Under the pieces are notes generated by a model. It saw nothing but the letters and a program-made list of their open reading frames with translations, made no database searches and was not told the DNA's origin. Source: Gammaproteobacteria bacterium (GTDB taxonomy: Bacteria > Pseudomonadota > Gammaproteobacteria > Steroidobacterales > Steroidobacteraceae). From it: DNA of 64,000 nt. The position numbers and the translations under genes were made by a program. The DNA is taken from contig DAIDHD010000011.1 in the NCBI GenBank assembly GCA_027459765.1, positions 22,459 to 86,458 on the forward strand, written 5' to 3'. Each line of letters starts with the position of its first letter. Within the stretch, counting starts at the first letter, position 1. Positions 1 through 9,964 of the stretch are shown one piece after another.

Positions 1-6
1 GCGGCA

Positions 7-672
7 GTGCCGGTGATCGCCATCGACGGGCCATCGGGATCCGGCAAAGGCACCGTCAGTCGCGCCGCAGCAAAACGTCTGGGCTTCCACCTCCTCGACA
101 GTGGTGCCCTGTATCGACTGGTCGCGCTGGCGGGGCGGCGAGCGGGCACGCCGCTCGAGGATGCCGACGGCCTGGCGGCCGTGGCCGCCGACCTCGCCAT
201 CGAGTTCGACGCCACCGCTGCCGGTGAGGAGCTGATCCGGCTCGCCGGCGAGGACGTTACCCGGGCGATTCGTACGGAACAGGCGGGCAACGACGCCTCC
301 AAGGTGGCCGCGCACCCGGCGGTGCGCGAGGCGCTTCTCGAGCGCCAGCGGCGCTTCGCCGCGCCCCCCGGCCTGGTCGCGGACGGGCGCGACATGGGGA
401 CCGTGGTGTTCCCCGCTGCGAGGGTCAAGATCTTCCTCACCGCGAGCCCGGAGGAGCGAGCCGCGAGGCGCTATAAGCAGTTGAAGGAAAAGGGGGTTCC
501 TGCTAGTCTTCTCGCCCTTTCGCTGGAGATAGCGGAACGCGACCGGCGCGACATGACGCGCAGCGTATCGCCTCTCGTGGCAAGCGAACAGGCGGTGATC
601 ATCGACACCTCGCACATGCCGGTGGAAGCGGTGATCGAGCGCGTATTGCAGACGGCGCGCGAGCGGTTGTAG
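7..672 (+). CDS. cmk: Cytidylate kinase
   Basis: Phosphorylates CMP/dCMP with ATP in pyrimidine nucleotide salvage in the cytosol. The N-terminus has the P-loop GPSGSGKGT and the family motif LDSGALYR; DGRDMGTVVFP and the arginine-rich lid region follow, and about 221 residues is normal length. GTG at 7 is the first start visible, but the frame is open to the window edge, so a start a few codons upstream is possible. It sits just before rpsA, the usual proteobacterial order, and is probably cotranscribed with it. Confidence 0.95.
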   Translation: MPVIAIDGPSGSGKGTVSRAAAKRLGFHLLDSGALYRLVALAGRRAGTPLEDADGLAAVAADLAIEFDATAAGEELIRLAGEDVTRAIRTEQAGNDASKVAAHPAVREALLERQRRFAAPPGLVADGRDMGTVVFPAARVKIFLTASPEERAARRYKQLKEKGVPASLLALSLEIAERDRRDMTRSVSPLVASEQAVIIDTSHMPVEAVIERVLQTARERL

Positions 673-850
673 CCGTCGAGGATTTGGCCGCGCCCGTGCG
701 CGGAGGCCGCGGCCGGGACGGCGCGGGCCGCCCGGCGGATCAAAGGGACCACGATGTGATTTGGAACCGGCGCTCGACGGATCGTGCGCCTCGTGAAGCA
801 ACCCCGTGCAGCACGACGGACCCGTGCTCGGGACACTTGATCGAGTACAC

Positions 851-2521
851 ATGACTGAAAGTTTTGCGGAACTGTTCGAACAGAGCCTTGCTAGCCAGCG
901 CATTCGTCCGGGCACCATCCTCAACGGACTGGTGGTCGAAGTGGGCCAGGACTACGTGGTCGTCAACGTCGGCCTGAAGTCCGAGGCCGTCATCCCCGCC
1001 GATCAATTCAAGAACGAGCGCGGCGAGGTCGAGGTCGCGGTCGGCGAGACCGTGGAGGTCGCCCTCGACAGCGTCGAGGACGGATCCGGCGAGACCCGCC
1101 TGTCGCGCGAGAAGGCGAAGCGCGCGCGTACCTGGACCCGCCTGGAAACCGCCTTCGAGAAGCAGGAGATCGTCACCGGCGTCATCACCGGCCGCGTCAA
1201 GGGCGGATTCACGGTGGAACTCGACAACGTGCGCGCGTTCCTGCCGGGCTCGCTGGTCGACGTGCGCCCCGTGCGCGATCCGTCGTACCTCGAGAACAAG
1301 CCGCTCGAATTCAAGGTCATCAAGCTCGACCAGAAGCGCAACAACGTCGTCGTCTCGCGCCGCGCGGTGGTGGAACAGGAGTACAGCGCCGAGCGCTCGG
1401 CCCTGCTCGACAACCTGCAGGAAGGCGCCGTGGTACGCGGCGTCGTGAAGAACCTGACCGACTACGGTGCGTTCGTGGATCTCGGCGGCATCGACGGCCT
1501 GCTGCACATCACCGACATGGCGTGGAAGCGCGTCAAGCATCCCTCCGAGGTGGTGAAGGTCGGCGAGGAGATCGAGGTGCGGATCCTCAAGTTCGACCGC
1601 GAGCGCCAGCGCGTCTCGCTCGGCTTGAAGCAGCTCGGCGCGGACCCGTGGCAGAACATCGCGCGGCGCTACCCGCCGAACACGCGGTTGTTCGGCAAGG
1701 TGACCAACATCGCCGACTACGGCTGCTTCGTCGAGATCGAGGAGGGCGTAGAGGGCCTGGTGCACGTCAGCGAGATGGACTGGACCAACAAGAACGTCAA
1801 TCCCGCCAAGGTGGTGCACGTCGGCCAGGAAGTCGAGGTGATGGTGCTCGACATCGACGAGGAGCGTCGCCGCATCAGCCTCGGCATCAAGCAGTGCAAG
1901 ACCAATCCGTGGAAGGAGTTCGCCGAGAACTACAACCGCGGCGACAAGGTGAGCGGACAGATCAAGTCGATCACCGACTTCGGCATCTTCATCGGCCTCG
2001 CCGGCGGCATCGACGGTCTGGTCCACCTCTCCGACATCTCCTGGGACATGCCGGGAGAGGAAGCGGTGCGCAGCTACCAGAAGGGCCAGCAGGTCGACGC
2101 GATGGTGCTGTCGATCGATCCGGAACGCGAGCGCATCAGCCTCGGCGTCAAGCAGCTCGCCAAGGATCCGTTCTCGGCCTACATCGCCGAGCATCCGAAG
2201 GGAAGCATCGTGCGCGGCACGGTTCGGGAGGTCGACGCCAAGGGCGCCATCGTGGATCTGGGCAACGGAGTGGAGGGGCAGTTGCGCGCCTCCGAGCTGT
2301 CGCGTGATCGCGTCGAGGACGCGCGCCTGGTGCTCAAGGCGGGAGACGAGGTGGAGGCGAAGTTCACGGGCGTCGACCGCAAGGGACGCAGCATTTCGCT
2401 CTCCATCAAGGCGAAGGACATCCACGAGGAACAGGAGGCGATGCAGAACTACCGCACCGAGTCCTCCTCGGGTACCAGCCTCGGCGACCTGCTGAAGGAG
2501 CAGATCTCGGGCCAGGAGTAA
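851..2521 (+). CDS. rpsA: 30S ribosomal protein S1
   Basis: Recruits mRNA to the 30S subunit through repeated S1 (OB-fold) domains. The product starting [13 protein letters not shown] has about 556 residues, matching the six-domain proteobacterial form. Repeats carrying the [10 protein letters not shown] / [11 protein letters not shown] / [11 protein letters not shown] pattern are visible in order. An in-frame GTG at 806 exists, but ATG 851 matches the conserved N-terminus. The 178-base gap after cmk is GC-rich and could hold the promoter and the autogenous control region known for S1, but no clear promoter could be picked out. Confidence 0.97.
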   Translation: MTESFAELFEQSLASQRIRPGTILNGLVVEVGQDYVVVNVGLKSEAVIPADQFKNERGEVEVAVGETVEVALDSVEDGSGETRLSREKAKRARTWTRLETAFEKQEIVTGVITGRVKGGFTVELDNVRAFLPGSLVDVRPVRDPSYLENKPLEFKVIKLDQKRNNVVVSRRAVVEQEYSAERSALLDNLQEGAVVRGVVKNLTDYGAFVDLGGIDGLLHITDMAWKRVKHPSEVVKVGEEIEVRILKFDRERQRVSLGLKQLGADPWQNIARRYPPNTRLFGKVTNIADYGCFVEIEEGVEGLVHVSEMDWTNKNVNPAKVVHVGQEVEVMVLDIDEERRRISLGIKQCKTNPWKEFAENYNRGDKVSGQIKSITDFGIFIGLAGGIDGLVHLSDISWDMPGEEAVRSYQKGQQVDAMVLSIDPERERISLGVKQLAKDPFSAYIAEHPKGSIVRGTVREVDAKGAIVDLGNGVEGQLRASELSRDRVEDARLVLKAGDEVEAKFTGVDRKGRSISLSIKAKDIHEEQEAMQNYRTESSSGTSLGDLLKEQISGQE

Positions 2522-2543
2522 CCGCCGCGGCGGTTGACGAGTC

Positions 2544-2573
2544 GTCCGGCGGCGCCCCAGGGCGCCGCCGGAC
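2544..2573 (+). terminator. Strong hairpin between rpsA and ihfB
   Basis: A 14-base perfect inverted repeat (2544-2557 with 2560-2573, 2-base loop) lies 22 bases after the rpsA stop. No T-run follows, so it could be a partial terminator, an mRNA-stabilising 3' structure or a processing site that lowers ihfB expression relative to rpsA. Confidence 0.5.
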
Positions 2574-2612
2574 GGCCGGTCCGTGTGCAGATTCGACGCG
2601 TACGCATCGACC

Positions 2613-2915
2613 ATGACGAAATCCGAACTCATCGAGATCATCTCGGCGAAGCAGAAGCACCTGCCGGCCAAGGACGTCGAACTCGCCGTCAAGCAGCTCC
2701 TCGAGATCATGAGCGACGCGCTCGCCACCGGTGAGCGCATCGAGATCCGCGGTTTCGGCAGCTTCTCGCTGCACTTCCGTCCGCCCCGGCAGGGACGAAA
2801 TCCGAAGACCGGTGAGGCGGTGGCCCTCGCCGGCAAGCACGTGCCTCACTTCAAGCCCGGCAAGGACCTGCGCGAGCGGGTCAACGAGGGCGCCGGCCAG
2901 CCCATTCGCGACTGA
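2613..2915 (+). CDS. ihfB: Integration host factor subunit beta
   Basis: DNA-bending nucleoid protein, partner of the alpha subunit encoded at 31904-32209. The 100-residue product from ATG 2613 ([10 protein letters not shown]) has the family core, including RGFGSF and the beta-arm GRNPKTGE whose proline intercalates into DNA. An upstream in-frame start at 2583 is less likely because the conserved protein begins at MTKSEL. It follows rpsA, the typical order, and precedes lapB by 30 bases. Confidence 0.96.
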   Translation: MTKSELIEIISAKQKHLPAKDVELAVKQLLEIMSDALATGERIEIRGFGSFSLHFRPPRQGRNPKTGEAVALAGKHVPHFKPGKDLRERVNEGAGQPIRD

Positions 2916-2945
2916 CGCCGCGGCACCTGCCGCCTCCGGCCCCGC

Positions 2946-4085
2946 ATGCCCGAGATCTCGGTAGTCACGTGGATCGTCGGCATCGCGGCCCTGGTGATCG
3001 GCATCCTCGCCGGACACTTCGGCTGGGGACGGCGTTGGCGCCTGCCTTCCGCACGGGTCCACCCTGACTATCTGACCGGTCTCGATTACCTCGTCACCGA
3101 ACAGCCCGATCGCGCGCTCGACGTGTTCCTGAAGCTCATGGAGACGAGTGCCGACACGGTGGAGACCCATTTCGCGTTGGGCAGCCTGTACCGGCGCCGC
3201 GGCGAGGTCGAGCGCGCCATTCGCATCCACGAGAGCCTTCTCGCGCGCACGGGACTGCCCGCCGAGCACCGCGAGCAGGCCTTGCTCGCCATGGCGCAGG
3301 ACTATCTGCGCGCCGGCCTGCTCGATCGGGCGGAACGGCTGCTGCTGGAGGTGTGCCGGGTGCCGCGCCTGCGTGTCACGGCCCTCGATGCGCTGCGCGG
3401 GGTATACGAGCGGCAGCACGAGTGGCGCCAGGCGCTCGACACCCACCGCGAGCTCGCCCGCGCCGGAGCGGCGCCGCCGGCGGCGATCGCGGCCCACTAC
3501 CTGTGCGAGCTCGCGGCGGCGGCGGCCGCGGCCGGCGACCTGGTCGAGGCCCGCCGCTTGCTGCGCGAGGCCCGCGCGCAGCAAGCGGGCTTTCCGCGGG
3601 CCGCGCTCCTGCGGGCCCGCGTCGCCGAGCGCGAGGCGGACCAGGAACTCGCGGTGCGACTGTTGCACGAGGCGGTGCGTCGCGCGCCGGTGCTGCTCGG
3701 AGAGGAACTGCCGCGGTTGGCGGCGCTCGCCGGACTCGAGGCGCGTGACGGTCTGCTGTCGCGCTTGGTGGGCGAATGCGAACGCGACCCGGCGGCGCAG
3801 CGGCAGCTGGTGTTCGCGGCGCTTGCCGCGGGCATCGCGGCGGCCACGCCGCTCGCAGGCGCGGTCGCGAGCGTGTTCGCGCGTGAAGCGGCGCTGTCGG
3901 CCGCGCTGGCCGCCGGCGGCGGCGATCTTGGGCGGGCGACCCGTGAACTCGGCGCGCTGCTCGCGCACGCCGAGCGCTATCGCTGCGCGCAGTGCGGCTT
4001 CACCGCGCGCAGCTTCTACTGGCAGTGCCCCGCGTGCCACGCCTGGGAGGCATTCGAGCCGCACGCTGTCGTGACGCTGCGCTGA
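2946..4085 (+). CDS. lapB: Lipopolysaccharide assembly protein LapB (TPR + rubredoxin)
   Basis: Inner-membrane-anchored TPR protein which, in E. coli, controls LpxC turnover by FtsH and coordinates LPS assembly. Residues 1-22 form one membrane segment, a cytoplasmic TPR array follows ([20 protein letters not shown] start), and the C-terminus is the diagnostic rubredoxin-like metal knuckle with CAQC and CPAC pairs. 379 residues is typical. In E. coli lapA precedes lapB; here lapB follows ihfB directly and no lapA frame fits in the 30-base gap. Confidence 0.93.
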   Translation: MPEISVVTWIVGIAALVIGILAGHFGWGRRWRLPSARVHPDYLTGLDYLVTEQPDRALDVFLKLMETSADTVETHFALGSLYRRRGEVERAIRIHESLLARTGLPAEHREQALLAMAQDYLRAGLLDRAERLLLEVCRVPRLRVTALDALRGVYERQHEWRQALDTHRELARAGAAPPAAIAAHYLCELAAAAAAAGDLVEARRLLREARAQQAGFPRAALLRARVAEREADQELAVRLLHEAVRRAPVLLGEELPRLAALAGLEARDGLLSRLVGECERDPAAQRQLVFAALAAGIAAATPLAGAVASVFAREAALSAALAAGGGDLGRATRELGALLAHAERYRCAQCGFTARSFYWQCPACHAWEAFEPHAVVTLR

Positions 4086-4098
4086 AATCCGCTATGAT
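4071..4098 (+). promoter_or_regulatory. Candidate galU promoter inside lapB 3' end
   Basis: GTGACG (4071-4076; 4/6 to a -35) is followed after 16 bases by TATGAT (4093-4098; 5/6 to a -10). The start codon of galU begins 6 bases after the -10, so a transcript from here would start at or beside the ATG (leaderless or nearly so). Confidence 0.45.
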
Positions 4099-4104
4099 CC
4101 TGGG

Positions 4105-4989
4105 ATGGCTACGAAATTAGTTAAGACGTGTGTGTTCCCGGTGGCCGGCCGCGGCACCCGGTTCCTGCCGGTGACCAAGGCGAGCCCGAAGGAGATGCTC
4201 CCCATCGTCGACAAGCCGCTGATCCAGTACGCGGTCGACGAGGCGCTGTCGGCGGGCGCCGAGCACCTGGTGTTCATCACCGGCAGCTCCAAGCGCGCCA
4301 TCGAGGACCACTTCGATTCGCACCCGGAGCTCGAGGGTGTGCTCCAGGCCCAGGGCAAGCAGGAACTGCTCGACCTGCTGCGTGGAATCCTTCCGAGCTA
4401 CGCGACCTGCGTCTACATCCGCCAGCCCGCGCCGCTCGGTCTCGGGCACGCCGTGCTGTGCGCCCAGCCGGTGGTGGGCAACGCGCCCTTCATGGTGCAT
4501 CTGGCCGACGACCTGATCGACGCGCCGGTGTCCTGCTTGAAGCAGATGGTGGAGGTGTTCGATACCTACCGCGGCAGCGTTCTCGGCGTGCAGGAGGTTC
4601 CGCGCCAGGACACCGACAAGTACGGCATCGTGACGCTGGAGAAGATGGTCGCGCCGCGAATCGGCAAGATGACGCACATCGTCGAGAAGCCGAAACCCGA
4701 CAAGGCGGAATCGACGCTCGCGGTGGTCGGGCGATACTTGCTGACGCCGGGGGTTTTCGACGACCTGGCGAAGATCGGACGCGGCGCCGGCGGCGAGATC
4801 CAGCTCACCGACGGCATCGCACAGCTCATGCAGCGCGAGCCGGTGTATGCCTTCCAGTTCGAAGGCAAGCGCTACGACTGCGGCAGCAAGCTCGGTTATC
4901 TGCAGGCGACGGTCGAATACGGACTCCGGCACTCGAGCCTGGGACCGGAATTCGCCGCCTACCTCAAAGAGCTCGCCACCACGCTTTAG
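4105..4989 (+). CDS. galU: UTP-glucose-1-phosphate uridylyltransferase
   Basis: Makes UDP-glucose from UTP and glucose-1-phosphate for LPS, exopolysaccharide and osmolyte pathways. The nucleotidyltransferase signature [19 protein letters not shown] is at the N-terminus; [19 protein letters not shown] and VEKPKPD follow. 294 residues is normal. It lies 19 bases after lapB in the same direction, may have its own promoter, and ends at a strong hairpin shared with the opposite-facing helicase gene. Confidence 0.96.
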   Translation: MATKLVKTCVFPVAGRGTRFLPVTKASPKEMLPIVDKPLIQYAVDEALSAGAEHLVFITGSSKRAIEDHFDSHPELEGVLQAQGKQELLDLLRGILPSYATCVYIRQPAPLGLGHAVLCAQPVVGNAPFMVHLADDLIDAPVSCLKQMVEVFDTYRGSVLGVQEVPRQDTDKYGIVTLEKMVAPRIGKMTHIVEKPKPDKAESTLAVVGRYLLTPGVFDDLAKIGRGAGGEIQLTDGIAQLMQREPVYAFQFEGKRYDCGSKLGYLQATVEYGLRHSSLGPEFAAYLKELATTL

Positions 4990-4996
4990 AGCGTGG

Positions 4997-5033
4997 CGCG
5001 GTGCCGAGGGGCTGATCCCCTCCCGGCACCGCG
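4997..5033. terminator. Bidirectional hairpin between galU and rhlE
   Basis: A long imperfect stem: CGCGGTGCCG (4997-5006) pairs with CGGCACCGCG (5024-5033), and AGGGG (5007-5011) with CCCCT (5017-5021), leaving a 2-base bulge and a 5-base loop. It sits between convergent genes and fits termination or 3'-end protection for both; no strong T-run follows. Confidence 0.55.
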
Positions 5034-5053
5034 GTTGGTTCCCGCGAGCCGCC

Positions 5054-6367
5054 TCAGCGGCCGCGTTGCCAGCGCGGCGCGCCGCCGCGCCGCTCCTGAC
5101 CCGAGTGACGACGGTGACCATGACCCTCGCGCGGAGCACCGCCGCCGGCGGGACGCTGATGCGCTCCGTTGCCGCGGCCCTGCGGCCGTGCCTGGGACTG
5201 CGGCGCACGTTCGCCAGCTGCGCCGGCTTGCGGTTCGGGAACGGTGAATACCGGGGCCTGCAGCGCCGGGATGCTGCGCTTCAGCAGCTTCTCGATGTCG
5301 CGCAGATACTCCTGCTCGTCCGGCGACACCAGGGACACCGCCACGCCCGGCGAGCCCGCGCGTCCGGTGCGGCCGATGCGGTGCACGTAGTCCTCCGGAA
5401 CGTTGGGAAGTTCGTAGTTCACCACGTACGGCAGTTCCTTGATGTCGAGCCCGCGAGCCGCCACCTCGGTCGCCACCAGCGCGGTGATCTGGCCGCGCTT
5501 GAACATGTCGAGCGCACGCACGCGCGCGTTCTGGCTCTTGTTGCCGTGAATGGCCGCGGCCGGCACCTGGGCCGCCTCGAGTTGCTGGGTGAGCCGATTC
5601 GCGCCGTGCTTGGTGCGCGTGAACACCAGCACCTGGGACCAGGAGCCGTCGCGGATCAGGTGCACCAGAAGGTGCCGCTTGTGCTCCTTCGGCACGCGGT
5701 AGGCGCGCTGTTCGACCAGCTCGATCGGCGCATTGCGCGGGGCGACCTGGATGGACTGGGGATCGCGCAGGAGCCGCTCCGCCAGCGCGCGAATGTCGTC
5801 GGAATAGGTGGCCGAGAACAGCAGGTTCTGGCGCCGTTCGGGCAGCAGCTTGATGACGCGACGAATGTCGGCGATGAATCCCATGTCGAGCATCCGGTCG
5901 GCCTCGTCGAGCACCAGGATCTCGACACGCGACAGGTCGACCCAGCGCTGCTGGGCGAGGTCGAGCAGCCGACCGGGCGTCGCGACCAGCACGTCGCAGC
6001 CGGCGCGCAGCGCCGCCACCTGCGGATTGATGCTCACGCCGCCGAATACGCAATACGTGCGCACGGGCAGGTACTTCGCGTACGCCTTGGCGCTGTCGGC
6101 CACCTGGGCGGCGAGCTCGCGCGTCGGGGCGAGCACGAGCGCGCGCGGAGCGCCGGTGCGTTGTCCTTCGCCCGCGCCGAGCCGTTGCAGAATCGGCAAT
6201 ACGAAGCTCGCGGTCTTGCCGGTGCCGGTCTGCGCGCCCGCGAGCACGTCGCGTCCGGCAAGTACGGCCGGGATCGCCTGGGCCTGGATGGGAGAAGGCG
6301 TCTCGTAGCCCTTGTCGGCCACGGCACGCAGCAATTCGGGCTTGAGCCCGAGTTCGGAAAACGTCAT
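5054..6367 (-). CDS. rhlE: DEAD-box RNA helicase, RhlE type
   Basis: ATP-dependent RNA helicase for ribosome assembly and RNA turnover. Motifs in order: TPIQAQAIP (Q motif), AQTGTGKT (I), PTRELAAQ (Ia), [11 protein letters not shown] (II), SAT (III), RGLDI (V) and [10 protein letters not shown] (VI). The C-terminal tail is basic and rich in Gly/Arg/Gln/His, typical of the family. ATG 6367 gives [13 protein letters not shown], about 437 residues, with GAGG upstream; a longer in-frame extension to 6547 lacks family similarity. Confidence 0.93.
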   Translation of the reverse strand: MTFSELGLKPELLRAVADKGYETPSPIQAQAIPAVLAGRDVLAGAQTGTGKTASFVLPILQRLGAGEGQRTGAPRALVLAPTRELAAQVADSAKAYAKYLPVRTYCVFGGVSINPQVAALRAGCDVLVATPGRLLDLAQQRWVDLSRVEILVLDEADRMLDMGFIADIRRVIKLLPERRQNLLFSATYSDDIRALAERLLRDPQSIQVAPRNAPIELVEQRAYRVPKEHKRHLLVHLIRDGSWSQVLVFTRTKHGANRLTQQLEAAQVPAAAIHGNKSQNARVRALDMFKRGQITALVATEVAARGLDIKELPYVVNYELPNVPEDYVHRIGRTGRAGSPGVAVSLVSPDEQEYLRDIEKLLKRSIPALQAPVFTVPEPQAGAAGERAPQSQARPQGRGNGAHQRPAGGGAPREGHGHRRHSGQERRGGAPRWQRGR

Positions 6368-6640
6368 TGAAAAACCTCGAAGTGAAGACAGTGTGTCGAG
6401 AGGCTCGCTCCGCGTCGCCATAAAGGCATCGCAGCGGTCAGCGGCGAGAGGGGGAGTCCGGCGGTCTGAGGCGACTCGGCGGGATTGCGGGACCGCGCTG
6501 ACCGCGCGCGGTTGCTTATTGTTCGCGGCGCATCCTACCCCAGACACTGGCGGTTAGTCCAGGACGCACGCCGTGGTCGGCCAACATCCCGGCCGTCGCG
6601 ATCACCTACAATGTTTCCTCGACAGTCCATGGAGTTCATC

Positions 6641-7747
6641 GTGAGTCATCTTTTCTCCCCGTGGCGGCTGGGCAAGCTCGAGCTGTCCAATCGCATCGTC
6701 ATCGCCCCCATGTGCCAGTACTCTGCGGAGGACGGATCGGCCACCGATTGGCACATGCAGCACCTGGGCTCGCTGGCGATGTCGGGCGCGGCCATGCTGG
6801 TGCTCGAGGCCACCGCGGTATCGCCGGACGCGCGCATCTCCGCGCAGGATCTGGGACTCTACAGCGAGGAGAACGCCGCCGCGCTCGCGCGCGTGCTGAC
6901 GGCGATCCGCCGCCACTCGCCGATTCGCGTCGCCGTGCAACTCGCGCACGCCGGGCGCAAGGCCTCCACGCAGCCGCCATGGCTCGGCGGCGGACACCTG
7001 CCGCCGGGCGCTGCCGGCGGCTGGCAGACCGTGGCGCCGTCGGCGCTGCCATTCCGCGCCGGCGACCACCCGCCGCAGTATCTCGACCGGCACGCCATGG
7101 ACCGGGTGCGCGAGCACTTCGTGGTCGCGGCGCGCCGCGCGGCGCTCTTGGGACTCGATGGCATCGAGATTCACGCGGCGCACGGCTATTTGCTGCACCA
7201 GTTCCTGTCGCCGTTGTCGAACCGCCGCGGCGACGACTACGGCGGCGCGCTCGCCAATCGCATGCGCTTCCCGCTGGAGATCTTCGACGCCGTGCGGCAC
7301 GCGTTCCCGGCGGAGCGCCCGGTGTGGGTGCGCATCTCCGCCAGCGACTGGGTCGCCGGTGGCTGGGACGTGGAAGAGTCGATCGAATTCAGCAAGGCGC
7401 TGAAGGCGCGCGGCTGCGACGCCATTCACGTCAGTTCCGGCGGACTGTCCACCGAACAGTCCATCCCTCTCGGGCCCGGCTACCAGGTGCCCTTCGCCCG
7501 CCGCATCCGGGAGGGCGCCGGTGTGCCGACCATCGCCGTTGGCCTCATCACCGATCCCCACCACGCCGAGTCCGTGCTGGTGCAGGGCGATGCCGACGCC
7601 ATCGCGCTCGCCCGCGCCATGCTCTACGACCCGCGTTGGCCGTGGCACGCGGCAGCGGCGCTGGGCGCGACGGTGCACGCGCCGCCGCAGTACTGGCGCT
7701 GTCAGCCGAGCGAGCTGAAGCACCTGTTCGACACCTCCCGTACCTGA
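6641..7747 (+). CDS. NADH:flavin oxidoreductase, YqjM-like old yellow enzyme
   Basis: FMN-dependent ene-reductase that reduces activated C=C bonds. The thermophilic-like OYE signature PMCQYS with the FMN-tuning Cys is near the N-terminus; IHAAHGYLLHQFLSP carries the substrate-binding His pair, and the TIM-barrel end includes GLITDPHHAE. GTG 6641 has GGAG six bases upstream and gives about 368 residues; ATG 6611 and 6629 are also in frame. A -10-like TACAAT at 6607-6612 overlaps the first of these, which favours the downstream GTG. Confidence 0.88.
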   Translation: MSHLFSPWRLGKLELSNRIVIAPMCQYSAEDGSATDWHMQHLGSLAMSGAAMLVLEATAVSPDARISAQDLGLYSEENAAALARVLTAIRRHSPIRVAVQLAHAGRKASTQPPWLGGGHLPPGAAGGWQTVAPSALPFRAGDHPPQYLDRHAMDRVREHFVVAARRAALLGLDGIEIHAAHGYLLHQFLSPLSNRRGDDYGGALANRMRFPLEIFDAVRHAFPAERPVWVRISASDWVAGGWDVEESIEFSKALKARGCDAIHVSSGGLSTEQSIPLGPGYQVPFARRIREGAGVPTIAVGLITDPHHAESVLVQGDADAIALARAMLYDPRWPWHAAAALGATVHAPPQYWRCQPSELKHLFDTSRT

Positions 7748-7773
7748 GAGCCGGCCGGCGCGGGCGTGAACGA

Positions 7774-7810
7774 GCCTGGCGGTGCGCAGGGGCGCTGCGC
7801 ACCGCCAGGC
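7774..7810. terminator. Perfect 16-bp hairpin between convergent genes
   Basis: GCCTGGCGGTGCGCAG (7774-7789) is perfectly complementary to 7795-7810 with a 5-base loop. It lies between the reductase stop and the end of the opposite-strand Gly/Ala-rich gene and probably terminates or protects both transcripts. Confidence 0.6.
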
Positions 7811-7831
7811 ATCGCGACGGCGGTCGAGGGA

Positions 7832-8500
7832 TCAATTCGCGGTAGACGTGCCGTTCGCGCCGATGCTGTTGGAGCCGGGCGAGTGAGCGGCGTCGAAACC
7901 GCCGGCGGCGCTGGCACCGTGCGTGCCCGGGCCCTGCGTCGCGAACTGTCCCGATCCCGCGAACGAACCGGTCAACCCTGACGACATCGAGCCGTCGTTC
8001 GAGGCCGGCTGCGCGGGCGCGCTCATCGCTGCCGCCTGTCCGGAGAGGGCGCCCAGTGCACTGCCCGACACTCCGTCGCGGGAGGCGCTTGCCTGTGTCG
8101 CACCCGCGCCGCTCAACGCACCGGCGACACCGCTCCGGGCGCTCCCGGCATCGTTTGCGGCGGCGGCGCCGCCAGTCTGCGCGGCGTTGGCGCCTGCCTG
8201 CGCAGCACCCGATCCTGCCGCTGTCGCCTTGCCCTTGGTCGCGGCAGCCGCGTTCTTGGCGGCATCGGCCGCGCGTTGCGCCTTGGGTGCCTGCAGCGTG
8301 CCGCCGAAATCGCCCCGTCCGGCGGCGTTGCCGCTGGCGCCGATACCGTGCAGGGAGCCGAAGCCACCTCCCAGGCCACCACCTAGGCCGCCACCCAGGC
8401 CGCCACCGATGCCGCCGCCCAGGACGCCGGCCTGGGCCGGCAGTGCCGCCGCGACCACGATCGCCGCCACCGCACCGAGAATGATTCGCTTGTCGTTCAT
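7832..8500 (-). CDS. Exported Gly/Ala/Ser-rich low-complexity protein
   Basis: Family not recognised. ATG 8500 follows GGGAGA by 6 bases and gives 222 residues. Residues 1-24 are a clear signal peptide (basic start, hydrophobic core, AQA before GVLGGG). The mature part starts with a run of GGGLGGGL repeats (about residues 25-47), then Ala/Gly/Ser/Gln-rich sequence with few charges and no Cys. It lies just downstream of, and on the same strand as, the subtilase at 8587-9882. It could be a surface or structural protein or a protease-linked partner. Confidence 0.7.
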   Translation of the reverse strand: MNDKRIILGAVAAIVVAAALPAQAGVLGGGIGGGLGGGLGGGLGGGFGSLHGIGASGNAAGRGDFGGTLQAPKAQRAADAAKNAAAATKGKATAAGSGAAQAGANAAQTGGAAAANDAGSARSGVAGALSGAGATQASASRDGVSGSALGALSGQAAAMSAPAQPASNDGSMSSGLTGSFAGSGQFATQGPGTHGASAAGGFDAAHSPGSNSIGANGTSTAN

Positions 8501-8586
8501 CGTCGTTCTCCCGTAGTCGCGGCCCATCCGCGACCTTCTATCGGGTGATACGAGCCGGCGAATGGATTTCTTCCACACCCGGACGA

Positions 8587-9882
8587 TTATTTTTTGCTGT
8601 CGCCGCTCCCGGGATCGACCACGAGGCCGAACCCATAGATGGTGTCGCGTCCCGGCCGCCCGAGGTCGATGGCACCCGCGGCGAGCGCAACGATCGCGGA
8701 TTGCGCTGCTTGCGGGTCGGGACTCGACAGGAGCGCGGCCAGGCGGGCTGCAACCGCGGGTGCAGCGAACGAGGTGCCGCGCACTTCGACGCGAGCGCCG
8801 TGCAGTCCGGCGGCGGTGATGTTCGCGCCAGCCGCCGCGAACGTGACCTGCAGCCCTTGGACCGCCTCCACGAGCACGTGCCGACGCGCGTCCACGCCGG
8901 TGACGCCGACCACGCCCGGATAGGCGGCGGGATACAACGGCGGCGATGCCGGGCCGTCGTTGCCCACGGCCGCCACCAGCAGATGACCGCGTGCGACGAG
9001 CGCGGCGACCACGCGCTCCAGAATCCCGTTCGCGGGTCCGACCAGGCTCAGGTTCACGACGGCGACGTGCTGCCGCGCCAGCCATTCGAGCGCGCTCACG
9101 ATTGCGTCCACGGCGCCCCCGGTCGGCCTGCCGCAGTACACGTCGGCCGCATAGAGGTCACGCGCGCCGTGTTCGACCAGCAGCGAGGCCACCGCGGTGC
9201 CGTGCGAGGCGGCCACGCTCGCGCCGTCGCACCCCCACGGATGCACGGCGGCCGAGGCGAACGCTGGATGGGTGCTCTCGAGTCCGGTGTCGACGAGGCC
9301 CACGCGGACCGTAGCCGTGCCGGGCGGCACGGGTTCAGGCGGGGCGGGCGGCGCGGCGCCGGCCGATGCGACGCCACTGCCGAGGTAGACGTGATCGAAC
9401 TCGTACAGGCCCTCGGGGTCGAGCTTGCGCGCCTCGTCCAGTGCCGCACGCGTCGACAACCGCTCCGGTACGCGCAGTGTCACGACCCGCACGCCGAGTT
9501 GGTCGCCCGGCTCGTCCCGCACGACTTCGAACCCGCGCGCGGCGAGCGCGGCGAGTGCGGCCGGGGTCGGCGCCAGGGCGAGCAATCGGGAGCGCAGCAC
9601 GGGATTTCCCGCCCGGTCACGGTCGAGTTCGCGCGGGTGCTCGCGCAACAGGCGGCGCACGAGCTCGGCACGCGCCTCGGTGAGGCCATCTTGGGTCAGG
9701 GTCTGCAGGCTCTGCAGGTCGCGCGCCGCGCTCGGCAGTGCCGGCAAGCCGAGCGGCACGCCCGGCAGACGAACCTGCGCCACCGCGCCCGTCGAGAACA
9801 CGGTGCAGAGCGCGAAGGCCGCGCAGCGCAGGAGTCTCCTGCGGCGTAATCGGGTCGTGGCGTGCATCGGGCTGGCGCGCAT
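8587..9882 (-). CDS. Secreted S8 (subtilisin-family) serine peptidase
   Basis: Probable exported subtilase of 431 residues. An Arg-rich start and hydrophobic stretch ending near AVAQ (about residue 36) form a signal peptide. A pro-region follows to about residue 185, with a propeptide-like segment ending EGLYEFDHVYL. Catalytic residues fit: Asp198 in LVDTG, His227 in SHGTAVAS, Ser371 in GTSFAAPA, and oxyanion Asn308 in AVGNDG. ATG 9882 or 9867 could start it. It is divergent from the sigma gene at 9965, with about 80 bases between them. Confidence 0.88.
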   Translation of the reverse strand: MRASPMHATTRLRRRRLLRCAAFALCTVFSTGAVAQVRLPGVPLGLPALPSAARDLQSLQTLTQDGLTEARAELVRRLLREHPRELDRDRAGNPVLRSRLLALAPTPAALAALAARGFEVVRDEPGDQLGVRVVTLRVPERLSTRAALDEARKLDPEGLYEFDHVYLGSGVASAGAAPPAPPEPVPPGTATVRVGLVDTGLESTHPAFASAAVHPWGCDGASVAASHGTAVASLLVEHGARDLYAADVYCGRPTGGAVDAIVSALEWLARQHVAVVNLSLVGPANGILERVVAALVARGHLLVAAVGNDGPASPPLYPAAYPGVVGVTGVDARRHVLVEAVQGLQVTFAAAGANITAAGLHGARVEVRGTSFAAPAVAARLAALLSSPDPQAAQSAIVALAAGAIDLGRPGRDTIYGFGLVVDPGSGDSKK

Positions 9883-9899
9883 CGGCTCCTGGCCTTCGG

Positions 9900-9927
9900 T
9901 CGGGCGTTTTGCGCCCGATGTTACGAT
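9900..9927. promoter_or_regulatory. Dyad and -10-like element between subtilase and sigma genes
   Basis: A 7-base inverted repeat (9900-9906 with 9912-9918, T-rich loop) sits midway between the divergent starts; a -10-like TACGAT (9922-9927) follows toward the sigma gene. No convincing -35 or ECF-type promoter was seen, so this is only a candidate operator/promoter site. Confidence 0.3.
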
Positions 9928-9964
9928 AGTTGGAAGAAACTCGACCTCGGCGACGTCTCACTCA

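Noticed and set aside
740..2836. A 698-codon open frame antisense to rpsA and ihfB
   Set aside because: Long antisense frames are expected in GC-rich DNA; it mirrors rpsA codon structure, is rich in Asp/Leu/His/Ala and has no family features.
8350..8425. Repetitive CACC/GGCCGCC tract as a possible repeat array or CRISPR remnant
   Set aside because: It is the codon-level repeat encoding GGGLGGGL in the Gly/Ala-rich exported protein; there are no spacers.
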